57,198 nt of DNA from Williamsia limnetica (GCF_003217475.1 NZ_QJSP01000027.1:1-57198); one strand, 5' to 3'; positions 25,723-33,533 are shown, counted from the first letter of the stretch. Numbers and translations: made by a program. The notes: generated by a model not told the origin, from the sequence alone.

Positions 25723-27162
25723 TCAGTCGAGATCGGTGGGCGCGCCGGTGCCCATGTACATGGCCAGGTTGTGGTGCAGGTTGACGATGCTGCGCTCGCG
25801 ATAGGGGTTGGGCTTTGGGCCGGTGAAACCGCGTGCCTTCATGCCCTTTTGGACCGCGGCCATGTTCGAGAAGTCCTGTGGCAGCACGGTCCGCCACCCG
25901 GGATCGTCCTCGGGGGTGTACTCCCACTTGGTCTCGGGCTCTTCGCCTTCGGGGAACAGTTCGTAGACTGCCGCTTCGAAGATGCACTTGTCCGGGTCGT
26001 CCCCGTATGGCCGCGCGCTGTAGCAGAGCATGTTGTTCAGCGCGTGCCCGATCTGGAAGTTGGGGAAGATCTGCCACGCGGTACCGCTCTTGGCGATCAC
26101 CTCGGGGTCGACTTCGGGCCACACCACCCCGCGGTTGGCATCGTCCTTCTTGGCCGAGGCGAGCCAGTGCCGCAGTACCTCACCCGGCGGGGTGCCTTCG
26201 GGGAGTTCGTCGGTCAACCGCTCGGCGGCATCGACCAATGTCCGGGTGGTGTTCGTGTTGGCGTTCTCCCAGGTGAAGTTCTGTAGCTCGATGGTCGACA
26301 GGCGTGCATCGGGACCATCGGCGACGCGAAGCTTCGCTTGGTTCTCCTCCATGCCCTTAGGTGCGTCATAGCCGATGTTGCTGTGCCGGCCCTGGTAACG
26401 CGACCAGCCCAGGAACGTACCGAACTTCCGGAACTCGGGATGGGTGTAGGGCACATGGTAGGTCTCCATGAAGGCCTCGAGGGCGACCTTCCAGTTGCAG
26501 TCGAACACCAGCCATTTCCGCCACCGGTAGCGCATGTTCTCGAGCCCGAACGGGTCGAGGAGGGTGGCTGCCGGTTCGAGATACTTGCGCAGCGGCTCAG
26601 CGTCGGGATCCATGTTGATCCATATCCAGCCACCCCAGGTGTCCACCTGAACGGGTGTGAGTCGAGTTCGGTTGTCGGTCAACCCTGTCGGCCAGTCCTC
26701 TTTCTCGGCGGCCCACGTGTTGTTGCCTTCGAGGTCGTATGTCCATCCGTGGAAACCGCAGACGAAGGCTCGGCAGCTGCCACGTGCCTCGTGTTCGCCC
26801 GGTGCCCTGTCGACCAGTCGGCGCCCACGGTGGGAGCAGACGTTGTGGTACGCGCTGATGCTGCCTGTGTTCCCTGGTCCGGCCAGACCGGTGCGCGTGA
26901 TGATGATGGAGTCGTCCATGATCTCGTACGTGAGGTAGTCGCCGACCTTGGGGATCTCCTCGACCCGGCCGACCTGCTGCCACACCTTCGACCAGAGCAG
27001 ATCGCCTTCGGCTCTGGCGTAGTCCCGCGATAGGTAGGCATCGACGCCGATCGTCAGCGGGGTCGTCGCCGGTGTCTGGGCGCCTGGTTTCTGGGCCCCT
27101 GGTTTCTGGGCCCCTGGTTTCTGGGCCCCTGGTGTCTGGGCGTTCTCGACAGTATCGGTCAT
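25723..27162 (-). CDS. Rieske non-heme iron oxygenase, alpha subunit
   Basis: A 479-residue aromatic-ring-hydroxylating-type oxygenase. The Rieske [2Fe-2S] ligands are Cys109/His111 and Cys135/His138. The mononuclear iron ligands include His236 and His241 in ETYHVPYTH. The N-terminus (residues 11-30) is a PGAQ(K/T) tandem repeat, unusual for the family and probably disordered. No beta subunit, ferredoxin or reductase gene is seen in the window, so it may be a homo-oligomer fed by housekeeping electron carriers. ATG at 27162 with AGAAGG Shine-Dalgarno; the frame is open further upstream but overlaps the SDR. Confidence 0.92.
   Translation of the reverse strand: MTDTVENAQTPGAQKPGAQKPGAQKPGAQTPATTPLTIGVDAYLSRDYARAEGDLLWSKVWQQVGRVEEIPKVGDYLTYEIMDDSIIITRTGLAGPGNTGSISAYHNVCSHRGRRLVDRAPGEHEARGSCRAFVCGFHGWTYDLEGNNTWAAEKEDWPTGLTDNRTRLTPVQVDTWGGWIWINMDPDAEPLRKYLEPAATLLDPFGLENMRYRWRKWLVFDCNWKVALEAFMETYHVPYTHPEFRKFGTFLGWSRYQGRHSNIGYDAPKGMEENQAKLRVADGPDARLSTIELQNFTWENANTNTTRTLVDAAERLTDELPEGTPPGEVLRHWLASAKKDDANRGVVWPEVDPEVIAKSGTAWQIFPNFQIGHALNNMLCYSARPYGDDPDKCIFEAAVYELFPEGEEPETKWEYTPEDDPGWRTVLPQDFSNMAAVQKGMKARGFTGPKPNPYRERSIVNLHHNLAMYMGTGAPTDLD
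27076..27135. repeat. four tandem 15-bp in-frame repeats in the Rieske gene
   Basis: CTGGGCCCCTGGTTT repeats four times, the first and last copies each with one base change. On the coding strand this gives four PGAQ(K/T) units near the N-terminus. Copy-number change by slippage would keep the frame. Confidence 0.85.
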
Positions 27163-27188
27163 GACCTTCTCCCGTGTGAAAAATGTGG

Positions 27189-28037
27189 TTAGGACCGCGT
27201 CATGGCTGCGCGGAACGACTCGTCCTTGAGGAAGAGCGACGTGTGGTCGGCACCCATGTGGGTCCACTTCAGGTTGAGACCGCCGTCGACCAGGAGTGTC
27301 TGCCCGGTGATGTAGGTCGACAGGTCGGACAGCAGGAACAGGATGGCCCCGGCCTGCTCCTCGGGGCTTCCTCTGCGTCCCATGGCGATTGCCTGCTGGT
27401 CGCGATCGGGGTCGTCGTCGACGTACATGAGTGAGGCCGGCGTTGCGGTGACGCCCGGTGCGATGGCGTTCACGCGGATTCCGTCGGTCGCCAATTCGAC
27501 TGCCATCGTGCGGGTTGCGGCAACCAGCGCCGCTTTGGCGGTGCCGTAACCGATGTGGAACGGGGCCGTGTTCATTCCACTGATCGACGAGATCGACACG
27601 ATGGAACCCGGTGATCCCGCGGTCTTGAGTTCGGCGGCGACGGCCTGGCTCATGAAGAACATCGTCTCGAGGTTCTGGGTGAACAGACCTCGCCAATCGG
27701 CCCGCGTGACGCGGGTGGCGGGCATCCAGGTCGCGGGCCCGGCGCCGCCTGCGACGTTGACCAGACCGTGCAGATCTCCTGGGGTTCGCCGGACCTTACG
27801 AAGGACCGCCGCGATCCCGTCGTCGGTCGAGGCGTCGGCGGCCACCGGGATCACCGACAGGCCCTCGGCGGCGAGCGGTTCGATGTGAGTGCCGAGATTG
27901 TCTTCTGAGCGGCTGACCGCGATCACTGTGGCGCCGGACTGAGCGACCATACGGGTCACCGAGGTTCCGATCCCACCACCTGCTGCCCCCGAAACGATCA
28001 CGACTTTGCCGTCGAGCCCGATGAAGTCTTGTGTCAC
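27189..28037 (-). CDS. short-chain dehydrogenase/reductase (SDR)
   Basis: A 282-residue SDR with a slightly altered cofactor loop SGAAGGGIGTS (16-26), NVAGG at 94-98, Ser150/151 and Tyr164/Lys168. A C-terminal tail of about 30 residues extends beyond the usual VDGG. GTG start overlaps the SMP-30 stop (GTGA). Placed between the lactonase-like gene and the Rieske oxygenase, it may turn the hydroxylated product into the ketone used by the BVMO. Confidence 0.87.
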   Translation of the reverse strand: MTQDFIGLDGKVVIVSGAAGGGIGTSVTRMVAQSGATVIAVSRSEDNLGTHIEPLAAEGLSVIPVAADASTDDGIAAVLRKVRRTPGDLHGLVNVAGGAGPATWMPATRVTRADWRGLFTQNLETMFFMSQAVAAELKTAGSPGSIVSISSISGMNTAPFHIGYGTAKAALVAATRTMAVELATDGIRVNAIAPGVTATPASLMYVDDDPDRDQQAIAMGRRGSPEEQAGAILFLLSDLSTYITGQTLLVDGGLNLKWTHMGADHTSLFLKDESFRAAMTRS

Positions 28038-29632
28038 GGTCGGCTTCCCGACCGCAGCGCGAGGACGCTGCCTTCCGCATCGCCCGAGATGTACAGCGTC
28101 CCTTCGGCGTCGGCGGCAATACCTGCATAGGGCCCCTGGGGTCCGGAGAACGGTGCCAGGCCGACGAGAGGCTTCGGGGCGACTCCGGGAGGAGCGCCCA
28201 CGGGAAGATTCTGGGCCAGCGTCTGTCGGGCCTTCGACTCGAGGTCGAACGCGACGAGTGCCTTCGCATCGACGTCGACGATGTAGAGCATGCTGCCGAC
28301 GACGACGATGCCCTGGGGGCGTTCGAGTCCGTCGACCAGGGTGTCGACGCCCGAACCGGTCACCGAGACGATCCGTCCCGCACCGGCTTCGGAGACGAGT
28401 AGGGTGCCGTCGGAGGTGAACGCGACGCCGGTCGGGTGGTCGAGACCGCCGGCGAGTTCTATCGCGTTTCCGGACTCGACGGAGTACACCCTGCCTGTGC
28501 CCAGGTCCGCGACGGCGATGGCTCCGGTGGCCGAGACAGCGACGCCGTAGAGCTGGTCCAGTCCCTCGACCAGGATGTCGCTCTCGCTGCTCGCTGGGTG
28601 GTACCGCGACACCGTGCCGTTGCCGGTGACGATGAACTCGCCGTCGCCGGTGGCGGTGAGACCCCTGATGTATCCCGGGTATCCGGGACTGAACAGCATG
28701 CCCAGCGTGTGCAATTCGCCGCCCCGCGGCTTCGCCAGCAAGAAGGTCCCGTCGGCGATGTAGAGCGTGCCGTCTGCTCCGATGGTGATGTCAAGAGGCC
28801 AGGTCAACCCGTCGGGCAGAGCGGTGCGCGTCTCGCCGCCACCGAGAATCTCGGTGATCTGGCCGGTGAAGCCGGACACGAAGAGTCGGTCGCCTACGAA
28901 TGTCAGGTTGTCGAGCCCGGGGCTCAAACTCGCGAGAACTGTCTGGTCACCGTTGCGCGGATTGATTCGCAGCACCTGCCCCGAGGCGACCTGGGTGGAG
29001 ACGATGAAACCCTCGGAGTCGAACTTCACGGCGTCGGGGACCCCGAGATCGCCTGCAACACGCTCGGGTTCGCCACCCTCGGGATCGATGCGCCAGATGT
29101 CGTTGGTTCCGAGCAGGGGATAGTAGAGCTTGCCGTCGGGTCCGACCTCCATGCCGTTGGGCATCGGGAGCTCGTCCAGCAACACCCGCGGCGCACCGCC
29201 GGTTGGATCTATTTCCATCAGCCGGCCACCGACGCGGCACTCGTTCACGAAGAGTCTGCCCTGATGAATGGTGATGCCGTTGGCGCCGGGGAGGTCGTCG
29301 CGCACGAGGCGGGTGGTCCCGTCGGGACTGCGCACGCTGACCCGGCCGTCGTAGTACTCGGTGATGTACATGTCGCCCGAGGGCGCGAAGGCGACGTCGT
29401 CAGGTGCGACGATGTCGCCGCCCTTTGCGCTGATCGTCTCCAGCTGTCCGGTGTCGAGGTCGAGGGCGCTGATCTGGCTGCCTGCCACCTGTGCGACATA
29501 GATACGACCGTCCGGACCCGTTCGGATCCCGTTCGCGCCGAACAGCCTGCTGGGTGCTGTGAGCCGCTCCAGACCCCACCCTTCGGCGACGGTGATGGAT
29601 GTCGAACCGGTGTAGCGGGCCGCCTGCGTCAC
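28034..29632 (-). CDS. SMP-30/gluconolactonase/LRE-like beta-propeller protein, double length
   Basis: A 532-residue beta-propeller protein of the SMP-30/gluconolactonase family. Repeats of the type GPDGRIYVAQ, PDDVAFAPSGDMYI, MPNGMEVGPDGKLYYP and HPTGVAFTSDGTLLV run through the whole length. Single-propeller members are about 300 residues, so this is probably two fused propellers. Several members hydrolyse lactones with a metal ion, and next to a BVMO a lactonase role is plausible. It is the first gene of the ten-gene operon. GTG start with AGAGAGG Shine-Dalgarno; operator D lies 43 nt upstream. Confidence 0.83.
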   Translation of the reverse strand: MTQAARYTGSTSITVAEGWGLERLTAPSRLFGANGIRTGPDGRIYVAQVAGSQISALDLDTGQLETISAKGGDIVAPDDVAFAPSGDMYITEYYDGRVSVRSPDGTTRLVRDDLPGANGITIHQGRLFVNECRVGGRLMEIDPTGGAPRVLLDELPMPNGMEVGPDGKLYYPLLGTNDIWRIDPEGGEPERVAGDLGVPDAVKFDSEGFIVSTQVASGQVLRINPRNGDQTVLASLSPGLDNLTFVGDRLFVSGFTGQITEILGGGETRTALPDGLTWPLDITIGADGTLYIADGTFLLAKPRGGELHTLGMLFSPGYPGYIRGLTATGDGEFIVTGNGTVSRYHPASSESDILVEGLDQLYGVAVSATGAIAVADLGTGRVYSVESGNAIELAGGLDHPTGVAFTSDGTLLVSEAGAGRIVSVTGSGVDTLVDGLERPQGIVVVGSMLYIVDVDAKALVAFDLESKARQTLAQNLPVGAPPGVAPKPLVGLAPFSGPQGPYAGIAADAEGTLYISGDAEGSVLALRSGSRP

Positions 29633-29674
29633 GGTGGGCCTCTCTTTGTCGAAGCTGCACTACTTCAATCATTA

Positions 29675-29692
29675 CTATCCTTGTTAGGATTG
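29675..29692. promoter_or_regulatory. island operator site D (CTATCCT-TGTT-AGGATTG)
   Basis: The shared 18-bp palindrome upstream of the ten-gene operon. On the minus strand it reads CAATCCT-AACA-AGGATAG and runs directly into TAATGATT and AAGTAGTG, which may hold the -10. TTCAATC and GATTGAA flank the region as an outer inverted repeat. Confidence 0.62.
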
Positions 29693-29791
29693 AAGTGTAA
29701 CGCTCGAAAGTGACCAACATCAATGGTTTGAACGAAGAGCCGCATTCTCGTCTGGGACGCCGGTCGTAAAGAGCGACGCCGGTCGCAAAAG

Positions 29792-29827
29792 ATCAGCGGC
29801 GACCGACTGGTGTCGGTCGCCGCTGAT
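29792..29827 (-). terminator. intrinsic terminator downstream of the alcohol dehydrogenase gene
   Basis: A perfect 16-bp stem (ATCAGCGGCGACCGAC with its complement) closes a TGGT loop. On the minus strand it is followed by CTTTTG, giving a short U-tract. It lies 35 nt after the NDMA-type dehydrogenase stop and separates that gene from the island promoter. A smaller GCGAC-GCCG-GTCGC hairpin at 29773-29786, followed by TCTTT, may reinforce it. Confidence 0.75.
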
Positions 29828-29862
29828 GGCGTGCTGGGGTCGCGCCGGATCGGCGCGGTCGA

Positions 29863-30990
29863 TCAGTAGTCGTCGTCTCCGTAGATCACGACGCCTCGGA
29901 GGTTCTTGCCGTCGGCCATGTCGCGGTAGCCCTGGTTGATGTCTTCGAGCTTGTAGGTGGTGGTCACCAGCTCGTCGAGCTTGAGAGCCCCGCTGCGGTA
30001 GAGGTTGAGCAGCTTGGGAATCTGGGTACGGGGCCCGACGCCACCAAAGATCGCGCCCTGGACCCGCTTCTGCAGAAGTGTCAGCTCGAACAGGTTGAGG
30101 TGCGCATCGACCTGGTCGTACGGTCCCATTGCGGTGACGATGACCTGGCCACCCTTACCGGTCATGGTCAGTGCTTGCTGGATGAACTCACCCCGGACGA
30201 CGCCCATGGTCAGGATGACCGTGTTGGCCATCGCGCCCCAGGTGAGGTCGCCGAGCTCGGCGGTGGCCTCTTCGAAGGTCGCGTAGGTGTGGGTCGCTCC
30301 GAAATCAAGCGCGATCTTGCGCTTGTCCTCGACGGGATCGATCGCGATGACGTGCCGGGCACCGGCGTATGCCGCGCCCTGCACCGAGTTGATCCCGACA
30401 CCGCCGATGCCGGCAATGACGACGGTGTCGCCGGGGCGGGTGTTGCCGATGTCGACCGCAGAGCCCCAGCCGGTGGAGACCCCGCAGCCGAGTAGGGCAG
30501 CTTTGTCCAGGGGGATGTCCTTCTCGATCTTGACGACCGATGCCTGGTGGACGGTGACATAGGGCGCAAAGGTTCCGAGCAGGCACATCTGGACCACGGG
30601 CGCACCATCTTTGGTGACGCGGAAGGTTCCGTCGGAGATCGCCTGACCGGTGAGCAGGCCGGCTCCCAGGTCGCAGATGTTCTGCAGTCCCTTGGCGCAC
30701 GACGGGCAGGTACCGCAGGCGGGGATGAATGCGAGAACGACGTGGTCGCCTTCTTCGAGGCCGGACACGCCGGGTCCTACCTTGGTGATGACGCCTGCGC
30801 CCTCGTGGCCACCGACCACGGGGAAGATCGGGATCGGACTGGATCCGTCGACGATGTGTGCGTCTGAGTGGCAGAGACCGGATGCGGCCAGCTTGACCTG
30901 TACCTCTCCGGCGACCGGGTCGCCGAGGTCGATCTCGTCGATCTTCCAGTCGGTGTGCAGCCCGGTCAGAATTGCGGCCTTAGTTTTCAT
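29863..30990 (-). CDS. NDMA-type Zn-dependent alcohol dehydrogenase (MDR family)
   Basis: A 375-residue zinc MDR dehydrogenase. Catalytic zinc ligands are Cys40 and His62/Glu63, with a third Cys near 174 (LLGCGVSTGWG). The structural zinc ligands are Cys92, Cys95, Cys98 and Cys106. The GIGGVGINSVQGA nucleotide motif is near 198-210. It resembles the NDMA-dependent alcohol dehydrogenases (Rxyl_3153-like), which hold NAD(H) tightly and are linked to the mycofactocin redox system in actinobacteria. No mycofactocin genes are in the window. ATG at 30990 is chosen because MKTKAAILTG is the family start. It is followed by a terminator, so it is a separate unit from the island. Confidence 0.87.
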   Translation of the reverse strand: MKTKAAILTGLHTDWKIDEIDLGDPVAGEVQVKLAASGLCHSDAHIVDGSSPIPIFPVVGGHEGAGVITKVGPGVSGLEEGDHVVLAFIPACGTCPSCAKGLQNICDLGAGLLTGQAISDGTFRVTKDGAPVVQMCLLGTFAPYVTVHQASVVKIEKDIPLDKAALLGCGVSTGWGSAVDIGNTRPGDTVVIAGIGGVGINSVQGAAYAGARHVIAIDPVEDKRKIALDFGATHTYATFEEATAELGDLTWGAMANTVILTMGVVRGEFIQQALTMTGKGGQVIVTAMGPYDQVDAHLNLFELTLLQKRVQGAIFGGVGPRTQIPKLLNLYRSGALKLDELVTTTYKLEDINQGYRDMADGKNLRGVVIYGDDDY

Positions 30991-31301
30991 CGCGGTGACT
31001 CTCTGCTCGTGGCCGCGGCTGTGAGCGCCCGGCCATGCAATTACTGTGACCCATGCCACTGTACTCATGTGTCAAGCTGCGAGGCTGAGATTCATCGAAG
31101 ACTGAAAACGCGGCTGTTCAGATCGTCGACCATCGACGCTGAGCACCATGCAACATCTTGTTAGTCCCGGCGTGACCATCCCGAAATAATGCGGGCCTGT
31201 ACTTGTACCAAGGCCGAACGCGGCACACCGAAGTGCCGAGCGCCTGGCGTGGAAGCAGTTGCAAGGCCACGACCCCTCCTACCTGGTCTGAGGATCACGA
31301 T
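30991..31301. other. 311-nt divergent intergenic region
   Basis: This lies between the alcohol dehydrogenase and the carbon-nitrogen hydrolase, which are divergently transcribed. It contains the 28-bp inverted repeat at 31047-31074. A weak ORF extends the hydrolase frame back to 31203, but its composition is not convincing. No RNA gene was recognised. Confidence 0.6.
31047..31074. promoter_or_regulatory. inverted repeat TGACCCATG-N10-CATGTGTCA
   Basis: Two 9-bp arms with one mismatch and a 10-bp spacer, about 57 nt upstream of the alcohol dehydrogenase ATG and 228 nt upstream of the hydrolase. The size and symmetry fit a dimeric repressor or activator site. No regulator gene is adjacent. Confidence 0.45.
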
Positions 31302-32201
31302 ATGACAACTCTCGCTGCAGTTTCGGCAAATTTCACCCGAGATCTCAATCAGAACTACGCACTCATCGAAACGCTCGTCGACGAGGCCAGAGAGCGTGGC
31401 GTCGACTTTCTGGCACTGCCGGAGGCTGCCATCGGCGGTTACCTCTCGTCGCTCGGCAACCACGGCGACACCGTCAAGACCACCGGCCGATCACTGCCGC
31501 CGGCGATCTCGGTCGACGGCCCGGAACTGCGGCGTGTCCAGAGCATCGTCGGAGACATCATCGTGGCGATCGGCTTCTGCGAACTCGCTGAGGATGGCGA
31601 AACCCGCTACAACGCAGCAGCTCTGCTCGACGGTGGTCAGATCTACGGCACGTATCGCAAGGTGCACCAGCCACTCGGCGAGCACATGTCGTACTCTGCC
31701 GGCTCCGCGTACCCGGTCTTCGCGACGCCGGTGGGCCGGATCGGTCTGCAGATCTGCTACGACAAGGCGTTCCCCGAGGCCGCCCGCATGATGGCTCTCG
31801 ACGGCGCCGAGATCATCGCGAGCCTGTCGGCCTGGCCGGCGGCACGTACGGCGACCGCGGAGAACCTTCAGGACGATCGCTGGACCTACCGATTCAACCA
31901 GTTCGACATCGCCCGCGCGCTCGACAATCAGGTGTTCTGGGTGGCGGCAAATCAGTCAGGAACCTTCGGATCATTGCAGTACGTCGGCAACTCCAAGGTG
32001 GTTGATCCAGGCGGAAACATCCTGGCGACAACACTTCTCGGCAGCGGCATGGCGGTCGCAGAGGTCGACATCGCCGCGAAGTTCGCCGAGATGCGCGGAG
32101 GTATGTTCCACCTGCGCGACCGGCGACCCGACGTCTACGGGAAAGTCGCCGAACTCGACGAAGCCGGCACTGCGACCTGGCGGGGGTTGACCCATGCCTG
32201 A
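31302..32201 (+). CDS. carbon-nitrogen hydrolase (nitrilase superfamily)
   Basis: A 299-residue nitrilase-superfamily enzyme with the catalytic triad Glu41 (LPEAAIGG), Lys120 (YRKVHQPLGEH) and Cys152 (QICYDKAFPE). The cysteine context is CYDKAFPE rather than the CWEN of true nitrilases, so an amidase-type reaction is more likely than nitrile hydrolysis. ATG at 31302 has an AGGA Shine-Dalgarno. It overlaps the flavoprotein gene by 8 nt, so the two are probably co-translated. The pairing recalls Nit1C-type clusters, but the other members are missing. Confidence 0.87.
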   Translation: MTTLAAVSANFTRDLNQNYALIETLVDEARERGVDFLALPEAAIGGYLSSLGNHGDTVKTTGRSLPPAISVDGPELRRVQSIVGDIIVAIGFCELAEDGETRYNAAALLDGGQIYGTYRKVHQPLGEHMSYSAGSAYPVFATPVGRIGLQICYDKAFPEAARMMALDGAEIIASLSAWPAARTATAENLQDDRWTYRFNQFDIARALDNQVFWVAANQSGTFGSLQYVGNSKVVDPGGNILATTLLGSGMAVAEVDIAAKFAEMRGGMFHLRDRRPDVYGKVAELDEAGTATWRGLTHA

Positions 32202-33495
32202 GCGCACCCACGTCCCGGTCGCGATCATCGGTGCAGGGCAGGCCGGGCTCTCGGTCAGTTGGTACCTCGGCCGCCACGGCATCGAACACCTCGTCATCGA
32301 GGCCGAGACTCCCGTGCACGCCTGGACCGACACCCGCTGGGACAACTTCACCCTCGTCACCCCGAATTGGCATTGTCGCCTGCCCGGCTACAGCTACGCC
32401 GGCGACGATCCCGACGGTTTCATGAAGCGAGATGAAGTCGTCGAATGGCTGAACGGTTGGCTGGACACCTTCAACCCACCGCTGCGTACCCACACCCGGG
32501 TCACCAGGTTGCGTCAAGGCGCCGACGGCGGATTCGAACTCACGCTCGTCTCCGCCGACGCCGAACAGTTGCTCACCGCGGACGACGTCGTGATCGCGAC
32601 CGGCGGGTACCCGCTGCCCGTCATCCCGACGTTCGCGCGCACTCTTGATCCCGCTGTGCGGCAATTGCATTCGGAAGAATACAAGAACGCCGACCAACTG
32701 CCCGACGGTGCCGTGATGGTCGTCGGCACCGGGCAATCCGGTGCGCAGATCGCCGAAGATCTCCATCTCGCCGGGCGCACCGTGCATCTCGCGATGGGCA
32801 AGGCCCCGCGGGTCGCCCGCTTTTACCGCGGCCGCGACTGCATGACCTGGCTCGCCGACATGGGTGTCTACGACGTCGGGGTCCAGGAATATCCCGGTGG
32901 TCAGGCAGCGAGAGAGAAGACCAATCACTATGTCACCGGCCGCGACGGTGGCCGCGACATCGATCTGCGCGAGTTCGCGGCGCAGGGCATGCACCTCTAC
33001 GGTCTGCTCGAAGACGGCCGCGACAGCCGGCTCCAGTTCGCCCCGACCCTGCGTGAATCGCTCGATTCCGCCGATGCAACCTACAACTCGATCTGCGCGG
33101 ACATCGATCGACACATCGAAAGAGAAGGCATCGAGGCTCCGCCCGCCACCCGGTACGAGCCGGTGTGGGAGCCCGACGACGAGCCGACCGCACTCGACTT
33201 GGCCGCGGCCGGGGTCACCAGCATCGTGTGGGCGATCGGGTACCGGCCCGACTACCGGTGGATCGAGGCCAGTGTCTTCGACGGCGGCGGGCGTCCCATG
33301 CAGACCAGGGGAGTGACCGCGCTGCCCGGGCTGGCGTTCATCGGATTGCCGTGGATGTACACCTGGGGTTCGGGACGATTCCACGGAATCGACCGCGATG
33401 CTGCACATATCGCGGCCTCGATCATCGATCGGGTGGCCCGGGGCTCGGCGGGCAGCGTCGTGACCGACGGTGCCACGCTTGCGACCACACCTTGA
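32194..33495 (+). CDS. flavin-dependent monooxygenase-like oxidoreductase (MSMEG_0569-like)
   Basis: A 433-residue FAD/NAD(P)-binding protein: FAD Rossmann GAGQAG at 13-18, second nucleotide motif GTGQSG near 178-183, and a late ATG-like GYRPDY near 350. The segment DNFTLVTPNWHCRLPGYSY near 50-68 is characteristic of the MSMEG_0569 family known from nitrilase-containing (Nit1C) clusters. This attribution is from memory of the family. It has no BVMO fingerprint. It overlaps the carbon-nitrogen hydrolase, suggesting successive steps on a nitrogen-containing compound. Confidence 0.83.
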   Translation: MPERTHVPVAIIGAGQAGLSVSWYLGRHGIEHLVIEAETPVHAWTDTRWDNFTLVTPNWHCRLPGYSYAGDDPDGFMKRDEVVEWLNGWLDTFNPPLRTHTRVTRLRQGADGGFELTLVSADAEQLLTADDVVIATGGYPLPVIPTFARTLDPAVRQLHSEEYKNADQLPDGAVMVVGTGQSGAQIAEDLHLAGRTVHLAMGKAPRVARFYRGRDCMTWLADMGVYDVGVQEYPGGQAAREKTNHYVTGRDGGRDIDLREFAAQGMHLYGLLEDGRDSRLQFAPTLRESLDSADATYNSICADIDRHIEREGIEAPPATRYEPVWEPDDEPTALDLAAAGVTSIVWAIGYRPDYRWIEASVFDGGGRPMQTRGVTALPGLAFIGLPWMYTWGSGRFHGIDRDAAHIAASIIDRVARGSAGSVVTDGATLATTP

Positions 33496-33533
33496 CCGTG
33501 ACGCACCGACGCAGGAAAAATCCGCCGACCTCG

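Noticed and set aside
27163-27696. Upstream extension of the Rieske frame
   Set aside because: It would overlap the SDR gene out of frame and is Arg/Gly/His-rich. ATG 27162 has a good Shine-Dalgarno.
27189-28037. Mycofactocin-dependent SDR (TIGR03971 type)
   Set aside because: The cofactor loop and the lack of the typical insertion after the NAD motif do not match. Only the zinc MDR at 29863 fits an NDMA-type enzyme.
29792-29827. Operator for the island
   Set aside because: The 16-bp perfect stem with a 4-nt loop followed by TTTT on the minus strand is better explained as the terminator of the alcohol dehydrogenase gene.
31894-33408. 504-codon minus-strand frame opposite the MSMEG_0569-like flavoprotein
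   Set aside because: Shadow frame. Both Rossmann motifs of the flavoprotein are on the plus strand.
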